This document shows positions 59,315 through 64,000 of a DNA stretch of 64,000 nt, one piece after another (positions within the stretch are counted from its first letter, which is position 1; every line of letters begins with the position of its first letter). The position numbers were made by a program, and so were the translations under genes. Under the pieces are notes generated by a model, which was given only the letters and a program-made list of their open reading frames with translations, searched no databases and had not been told where the DNA came from. The DNA is from Rhizobium sp. EC-SD404 (GTDB taxonomy: Bacteria > Pseudomonadota > Alphaproteobacteria > Rhizobiales > Rhizobiaceae): assembly GCF_902498825.1 (NCBI RefSeq), contig NZ_LR701459.1:124001-188000 (forward strand). The letters are read 5' to 3'.

Positions 59315-60061
59315 ATGAACCAGCAAATCACGCGTCAGGGCGACGCAGCAGTTTTGGACGCGACCTTGACCGCTTTGGTCATCGCGAACCGGATTCTCGC
59401 GCGAGAGGACGTCATCGACGATTTCGGGCATATCAGCGTCCGCAATCCGCTCAATCCGAATACCTATTTTCTGTCGCGGTCGCGCAGCCCTGCCGTCGTG
59501 ACCCGCGGCGATATCATGGAATTTACGCTGGACGGCGAACTCGTCGGCGACGATCACCGCCGGCCATATGCCGAGCGTCACATCCATGGCGCAATCTACA
59601 AGGATCGCCCGGACGTCAACTCGGTGACACACCACCATGCCCGGTCGGTTCTGCCGTTCACGATGGTCGACATCTCGCTGCGGCCGATGTTTCACATGGC
59701 ATCGGTCATCGGCAAGGATATCCACACCTGGGACAGCCAGGACGAATTCGGCGACACCAACATGCTCGTCGACAGCATGGAAATGGGCCACTCGCTGGCG
59801 CGAACGCTCGCGAACAGCCGCGTTGCGCTCTTGCGTGGCCACGGCTGCATCTGTGCCGCCGCCGACATTCGCTCGGTCATCATGATTTCCATCGCGCTGA
59901 AGGATAACGCCGCACTCATCCAGCAGACGAGGCAACTGGGAGAAGTGACGTACCTGACCGATGGCGAGATCGACATGGCCAGCAAGATGCTGCTCAGCGA
60001 AATGCCCCTGGCACGCGCCTGGGACTACTGGGTCGGCCGCGCCGGTTTCAGCGGTCTTTAG
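59315..60061 (+). CDS. Class II aldolase/adducin family protein
   Basis: 248 residues from ATG 59315 (GGAGG upstream). Zn-site features: YAERHIHGAIY, VTHHHARS (106-108) and LLRGHGC. The N-terminal FGHISVRNP and FLSRSRSPAVV resemble the decarboxylating members (for example 3-hydroxy-2-methylpyridine-4,5-dicarboxylate decarboxylase) at least as much as the sugar-phosphate aldolases. The reaction is therefore aldol cleavage or decarboxylation of an unidentified substrate, probably the one imported by the following TRAP genes. Confidence 0.9.
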   Translation: MNQQITRQGDAAVLDATLTALVIANRILAREDVIDDFGHISVRNPLNPNTYFLSRSRSPAVVTRGDIMEFTLDGELVGDDHRRPYAERHIHGAIYKDRPDVNSVTHHHARSVLPFTMVDISLRPMFHMASVIGKDIHTWDSQDEFGDTNMLVDSMEMGHSLARTLANSRVALLRGHGCICAAADIRSVIMISIALKDNAALIQQTRQLGEVTYLTDGEIDMASKMLLSEMPLARAWDYWVGRAGFSGL

Positions 60062-60123
60062 AGAATGAAGGCCGCTGGATGGGAGATCCGCCGGCCGATC
60101 TTGGAAACATGGAGGAGACCAAC

Positions 60124-61077
60124 ATGAACTATCACATTCTTTCGGGCGTTTGCTTCGCGGCAGGCCTCACATTGACCGGCCTGGCGCATGCACAGTCGCT
60201 CGGCATCGGCGCTGGCACCCAGGGCTCGCAGAATTATGCCGTCAATGCCGGCTTTGCCGAGTTCCTGTCAGAGGAACTGGGTCTGGACGTGCGCGTGCAA
60301 GCGTATGGTGGAACGGGCCAATCCATGCCCCTGATTGACGCCGGCCGTCTGGATTTCCAATTGGTACCCAGCCCCGACTTTGCGGCCGCTGTCTTTGGCG
60401 ATGAACCCTTCGAGGGACGACCGCTCGGAAATCTTCGCGCCATCGGCTCGCTCAGTTCCTCGGCCTACGGCTTCATGGTCCGTGCTGATTCCGACTACCA
60501 CGACGTTTCCGAAATCGGTGGCCTGACGATCACTTACGGATACGCAGCCCAGCCGACGCTGCGGCTGCAGGTCGACGGCATCCTCGCCGCCGGTGGTCTT
60601 TCGATCGACGACATGAGCGCAAGCAACGTGCCTTCGGTCCCGAATGGCGTCGACGATCTGATCGCCGGCAATGCCGACGTAGCCTTCTTCGCGCTGCAGG
60701 GCGGAAAGACGCGCGAAGCCGATGCCGCGATCGGCATCCGATGGCTCGCCGTCGAGGAGACACCCGAAGCCGAAGCTGCAATGCAGGAATTCGTGCCGAC
60801 CTCATACATCAAGGTCGTTCCGGGAGGATCAGCGCCGGGTGTCGAGGAAGACACGCCGATGATGGGATACGATTACGTACTCACGGGCGGCGCCCATCTC
60901 GACGACGCGCTCGTGCGTCAGATCGTCGAACTCCTGCACGACAATCCCGACAAGGTCAGAGCCATCCTCAATACCTTTGCCGAGTTCGCGCCCGAGGACA
61001 TGGCGCCTCAGATCGAGGGGATCGAGTATCACCCGGCAGCGTCCGCTTACTACGAAGAAATCGGGTTGGTGGACTGA
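60124..61077 (+). CDS. TAXI family TRAP transporter substrate-binding protein
   Basis: 317 residues from ATG 60124 (GGAGGAG upstream). The signal peptide ends near AHAQSL (about 23). TAXI features: LGIGAGTQGSQNYAVNAGFAEFLSEE and RVQAYGGTGQSMPLIDAGRLDF; the C-terminal region is predicted to close over the ligand. It binds the substrate in the periplasm and hands it to the fused permease encoded nine bases downstream. Confidence 0.92.
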   Translation: MNYHILSGVCFAAGLTLTGLAHAQSLGIGAGTQGSQNYAVNAGFAEFLSEELGLDVRVQAYGGTGQSMPLIDAGRLDFQLVPSPDFAAAVFGDEPFEGRPLGNLRAIGSLSSSAYGFMVRADSDYHDVSEIGGLTITYGYAAQPTLRLQVDGILAAGGLSIDDMSASNVPSVPNGVDDLIAGNADVAFFALQGGKTREADAAIGIRWLAVEETPEAEAAMQEFVPTSYIKVVPGGSAPGVEEDTPMMGYDYVLTGGAHLDDALVRQIVELLHDNPDKVRAILNTFAEFAPEDMAPQIEGIEYHPAASAYYEEIGLVD

Positions 61078-61086
61078 GGAACCGAC

Positions 61087-63018
61087 ATGTCACTGGAAGA
61101 GAGCAACGTGGAAGAGCCGCATCGCGGACCACTTCTCTGGCTGGAGCGATTGAGCGGCACGCTGATCGTGCTGCTGTCGATCGGCTATGCCGGAGATCTA
61201 CACCGATATCTCGGCGTTTCCGTATACGATGCGCAGCTTCTGGCGGCAGGCCTGACATTGGCACTGACCACCGGCTTCCTGGCAATTGCCAGGACGTCGG
61301 TGGGCGGGCTGCTTAAAGTGGCGAGCCTCATCGCCGCCGCCGTAACCCTCGGCGTCGGTTTCTATCTCGCCATCGACTACATCAACATCACTATGGAGGC
61401 GCCTTACCTGCCTTTCTGGCTGGTGGCTCTTTCCGGCGCCGTGCTCGCTGCGCTCATGCTCAACGTGGTGCCTTCGGTCGGCATGGGCATCTTCGTCGTG
61501 GTCATGCTTTTCATTGCCTACGGCCTGTTCGGACATCTCATGCCCGGCGAGTTTCGCAGCCGCGAGACATTGTTTTCCGAGCTCGCGATCTACCTTGCGA
61601 CCGACGCAAACGGCATGCTTGGCCAAGCGCTCAAAGTCGCCGTCGTCATCGTCGTGCCGTATCTCTTGTTCGGCAAGCTGCTCTCGGCGTGCGGCGCTGC
61701 AAATTTTTTCAATGACGGCGCGCTAGCGCTGATGGGTCGCTTCCGTGGTGGGCCAGCGAAAGTAGCGGTCACCGCCTCTTCGCTTTTCGGCTCGATCTCC
61801 GGGAATGCGGTAGGGAACGTTGTCGGAACCGGGGTCGTGACCATTCCGATGATGAAGCGCGCGGGCTTTTCGCCCGCTTATGCCGGTGCGGTAGAAGCGA
61901 CGGCATCCACCGGCGGACAATTGGTGCCTCCTGTCATGGGCGCAGCCGCCTTCATCATGGCCGACATGATCCAGGTCGACTATGTCGAGATCATGCTGGC
62001 CGCGCTGCCTGCCGCGATCCTCTACTACGTCGCGATCTTCATCAACGTGGACCTGAGGGCGGGGAAGCGCAATCTCCTGGCCGTGCCCGCGGATTCGATC
62101 CCGAGCGGCTGGGGCGCACTGAAGGCCGGCTGGCATTTCATCATCCCTTTCGCGGTGCTGTTCTACGCGCTCTTCGCTCTCAACATGCGGCCTGAACGGG
62201 CGGCAGTGCTGGCGACCGTCGTTCTTCTCGTGCTCAGCTTCGTGATGGGCTACAAAGGCCAGCGCATGCGGGTCCGCGAAATCCTGCCCCTGATTGCCGA
62301 CACCGGACGATCGGCACTCGACCTGATCATCGTCTGCGCAGCGGCCGGCATCATCATCGGCGTGCTCAACATCTCCGGCCTCGCCTTCAATCTGACAATG
62401 AACATCGTCGCAGCCGCCGGCAGCAATGTCATCGTACTCGCCATCATCACGGCGCTGATCAGCGTGGTGCTCGGCATGGGCATGCCGACAGTCGGTGTCT
62501 ACATTCTGTTGGCGACGCTCGTTGCACCTGCTCTGGTAGAAGTCGGCGTGCCGGTCATCGCGGCGCATCTCTTCGTCTTCTATTTCGGTCTGCTGTCGAT
62601 GGTGACGCCGCCGGTGGCGCTCGCCTCCTTCGCGGCGGCAAACATCGCAGGCGCATCATCCTGGGCGACGAGCATCGAATCCATGAAGCTTGCCTGGCCG
62701 GCCTATATCGTGCCGTTCCTATTCATTTTCACGCCGGCGCTGATCTTCGACGGCACTTGGCTCGAAGTGATCTGGACCTTGGCCACCGCCATCCTCGGCA
62801 TCTATATGGTGACCGCGGGGATCGTCGGCTTCTTCCGACGGTCGGTCACGCTGGCCGAACGGGGGATGCTGGTTGTGGCGGGCATTCTTGCGCTGCTGCC
62901 GGCGAGCATCCTGCCGGGCTTCATCTGGACGGATGTCGTTGGAGTGATCGGCTTCGGAATCCTGTGGGCGATGATACGACCCAAGCAGACGTTGGCAGTC
63001 GAAGTGGCCGCACGCTGA
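61087..63018 (+). CDS. TRAP transporter fused permease (DctQ-DctM type)
   Basis: 643 residues and about 17-18 hydrophobic helices. The N-terminal ~150 residues form the 4-helix DctQ-like part. The rest is DctM-like with FGSISGNAVGNVVGTGVVTIPMMKRAGF, TASTGGQLVPPVMGAAAFIMADMI and GMGMPTVGVYILLATL. Fused permeases are the rule in TAXI-type TRAP systems. Last gene of the aldolase-TAXI-TRAP operon. Confidence 0.94.
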   Translation: MSLEESNVEEPHRGPLLWLERLSGTLIVLLSIGYAGDLHRYLGVSVYDAQLLAAGLTLALTTGFLAIARTSVGGLLKVASLIAAAVTLGVGFYLAIDYINITMEAPYLPFWLVALSGAVLAALMLNVVPSVGMGIFVVVMLFIAYGLFGHLMPGEFRSRETLFSELAIYLATDANGMLGQALKVAVVIVVPYLLFGKLLSACGAANFFNDGALALMGRFRGGPAKVAVTASSLFGSISGNAVGNVVGTGVVTIPMMKRAGFSPAYAGAVEATASTGGQLVPPVMGAAAFIMADMIQVDYVEIMLAALPAAILYYVAIFINVDLRAGKRNLLAVPADSIPSGWGALKAGWHFIIPFAVLFYALFALNMRPERAAVLATVVLLVLSFVMGYKGQRMRVREILPLIADTGRSALDLIIVCAAAGIIIGVLNISGLAFNLTMNIVAAAGSNVIVLAIITALISVVLGMGMPTVGVYILLATLVAPALVEVGVPVIAAHLFVFYFGLLSMVTPPVALASFAAANIAGASSWATSIESMKLAWPAYIVPFLFIFTPALIFDGTWLEVIWTLATAILGIYMVTAGIVGFFRRSVTLAERGMLVVAGILALLPASILPGFIWTDVVGVIGFGILWAMIRPKQTLAVEVAAR

Positions 63019-63019
63019 C

Positions 63020-63061
63020 GACATGCACATGGCCCGCCCATGATCGGCGGGCAGTCATGTC
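63020..63061 (+). terminator. Hairpin downstream of TRAP permease, possible terminator
   Basis: GCCCGCC (63032-63038) pairs with GGCGGGC (63046-63052), and an outer GACATG (63020-63025) pairs with CATGTC (63056-63061). It starts two bases after the stop codon. There is no T-run, so termination would be inefficient or Rho-assisted. Confidence 0.45.
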
Positions 63062-63123
63062 CGCGCGGTCATGAGTCCAACGAAGGACGCAATCCTCCGT
63101 GAATAAATCTCCATGTCCTCTTA

Positions 63124-63162
63124 TTCGATCCGGGACATCGCTCCTCCGATGTCCAGATCGAA
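63124..63162. ncRNA. Long imperfect hairpin, possible small RNA or terminator
   Basis: TTCGATC + GGACATCG (63124-63140) pairs with CGATGTCC + GATCGAA (63147-63162): 15 base pairs with a small asymmetric bulge and the loop CTCCTC. TTGTTTGG follows. The loop with the next base reads CTCCTCC, resembling the anti-Shine-Dalgarno loops of several alphaproteobacterial small RNAs. It could equally be the terminator of the TRAP operon. Confidence 0.35.
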
Positions 63163-63453
63163 TTGTTTGGTCACTGATTCAACGGTGATGCTGACGCCGC
63201 ATCAATTGGTAGATTCAGTCAGAGCACGGCGATGTCGAAGACCCGCTTTGGCGGCCTAGGCGCGCGAATCCTGACGGAGACAGGGGAGCGTTCTTCCGGG
63301 ATGAATGTGACGCTTCGACGTTGGTGCGATGTCGGTGAGAACCAAATCCCGGGTATGGAAAGTGCCGTTGCAGCCAGCGCGAAGCGACGGTCGCATCAAG
63401 GCGTCCGGCAACAGTTGCCGTTGCAACTGGGATCCCGGGGGCAGTCCTAAATT

Positions 63454-63481
63454 TCTTGAATATTCAAGATGTTATCATCTT
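63454..63481 (-). terminator. Terminator region of tRNA-Leu
   Basis: Two overlapping perfect hairpins lie just downstream (minus strand) of the tRNA 3' end: AAGATG-TTAT-CATCTT (63466-63481) and the 16-bp palindrome TCTTGAAT/ATTCAAGA (63454-63469), followed on the minus strand by AATTT. Confidence 0.6.
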
Positions 63482-63483
63482 GC

Positions 63484-63570
63484 TGGTGCCCAGAAGAGGA
63501 CTCGAACCTCCACACCCTTGCGAGTACCAGCACCTGAAGCTGGCGCGTCTACCAATTCCGCCATCTGGGC
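63484..63570 (-). tRNA. tRNA-Leu (anticodon CAG)
   Basis: 87 nt including an encoded CCA. The acceptor stem GCCCAGA pairs with TCTGGGC. The D-arm has GGTAGACGC. The anticodon arm CCAGC-TTCAGGT-GCTGG gives anticodon CAG. A long variable arm (TACTCGCAAGGGTGT region) and the T-arm GGTTCGAGTCC are typical of class II tRNA-Leu. Reads CUG codons. Confidence 0.97.
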
Positions 63571-63709
63571 AACTGGCGCCGATGTAAGGGGCGCAGGTTG
63601 CACTGTCAACGGCTTTTCTCGGCAGTACGCAACAAGCGACCGTCTTGATTGAGCGACGATAACATGACTATCATACTCATGTTTTAACGCTGATCGTCGG
63701 AGATGGTGC

Positions 63710-64000
63710 ATGTGCGCGAGTTGCAGCGGAGCGGGACGAGACGAGGCGCGCAAGGCCGGGGCTCGGCTGCGGTTGTGGGCGTTCGACGACAATGCGCATT
63801 GCCCGGTCATCGGGACCTGCCTGACCCATGAAGATCTCACGCGGATCGCCGCGACGCTTCGGATGGTGTTTCCGAAGGAGGCGCAGGACTATGACACCCA
63901 CGGCCATTTCGTCCGTGCCGCTACGACCGATACACCGGAAGCGCGGGCCGTTTCGAAACTGCTCGACGACCGACATGCCGGGCTTTTGCGGCGCGTCCGT
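63710..64000 (+). CDS. Cysteine-containing protein of unknown function, 5' part only
   Basis: 97 codons from ATG 63710 (GGAG seven bases upstream), open to the window edge. The N-terminus MCASCSGAG contains a CxxC. A second cluster HCPVIGTCLTHEDL follows at about 30-43, then a helical stretch and YDTHGHFV. The Cys/His arrangement suggests a metal site. I recall similar short uncharacterised alphaproteobacterial proteins but cannot name a family. Confidence 0.6.
   Translation, partial: MCASCSGAGRDEARKAGARLRLWAFDDNAHCPVIGTCLTHEDLTRIAATLRMVFPKEAQDYDTHGHFVRAATTDTPEARAVSKLLDDRHAGLLRRVR

Larger units (their letters stand above)
63019..63483. other. Intergenic region (465 bp) with hairpins, no convincing gene
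   Basis: No recognisable coding sequence is seen. A 72-codon open frame at 63232-63450 has a weak start and no familiar composition. The region holds a GC-rich hairpin after the TRAP gene, a long hairpin at 63124-63162 and the tRNA terminator; these are listed separately. Confidence 0.6.

Noticed and set aside
63232..63450. 72-codon open frame in the intergenic region before tRNA-Leu
   Set aside because: Weak ribosome site, no recognisable domain, and composition not convincingly coding; left as intergenic.

Overview
The window is high-GC, gene-dense DNA (about 50 protein genes, one tRNA) from an alphaproteobacterium, most likely of the Hyphomicrobiales (Rhizobiales). The basis is a red-type (form IC) RuBisCO operon with cbbX and a divergent cbbR, a rhizobial-style heme-uptake locus (hmuTUV, hmuS, hemP, TonB receptor) with a TGA-N9-TCA iron operator, many LysR regulators and many solute-binding-protein transporters. 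Genus cannot be fixed from the sequence alone. No CRISPR array, insertion sequence or prophage is visible. It reads as chromosome, or chromid, of a metabolically versatile mixotroph.

1-7.2 kb holds small regulator-plus-effector units: a prolyl oligopeptidase (3' end outside the window) behind its TetR regulator; a small lipoprotein whose upstream region carries the same operator as that TetR gene; a RidA gene divergent from a second TetR over twin operators; a class A beta-lactamase divergent from an AmpR-like LysR; and a glutathione transferase. 7.2-17.2 kb is a hexuronate catabolic island. A GntR/FCD regulator heads a minus-strand operon (AGE-family isomerase, three-part TRAP transporter, uxaC), divergent from uxuA-uxuB-kdgK. 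Together these import glucuronate-like acids and convert them through fructuronate, mannonate and KDG to KDPG. 17.2-19 kb is a TetR/MFS pair under a perfect 24-bp palindrome.

19-25.4 kb is heme uptake. 25.5-27.8 kb is 2,2-dialkylglycine decarboxylase with its divergent LysR. 27.8-39 kb is the Calvin cycle cluster cbbR / cbbF-P-T-A-L-S-X-E-Z-Y. 39-44.5 kb holds a DUF5996-GNAT fusion, a pirin, a LysR regulator, and a TadG-like VWA protein with a 27-residue aspartate tract encoded partly by a (GAT)16 microsatellite. 44.5-53 kb looks like a phosphate-starvation block: ugpBAEC with an excellent four-repeat Pho box, and next to it a second ABC importer (binding protein, fused permease, convergently oriented ATPase with its own Pho-box-like repeats), probably for another phosphorus compound.

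53-55 kb is a LysR/SDR divergent pair. 55-63 kb is the most intriguing accessory region: an aldehyde dehydrogenase, a TPP-dependent decarboxylase-like enzyme, a LysR regulator, a class II aldolase/decarboxylase and a TAXI-TRAP importer. They look like one import-and-degradation pathway for an unidentified organic acid. A 465-bp intergenic region with strong hairpins, tRNA-Leu(CAG) and the start of a cysteine-containing protein of unknown function close the window.
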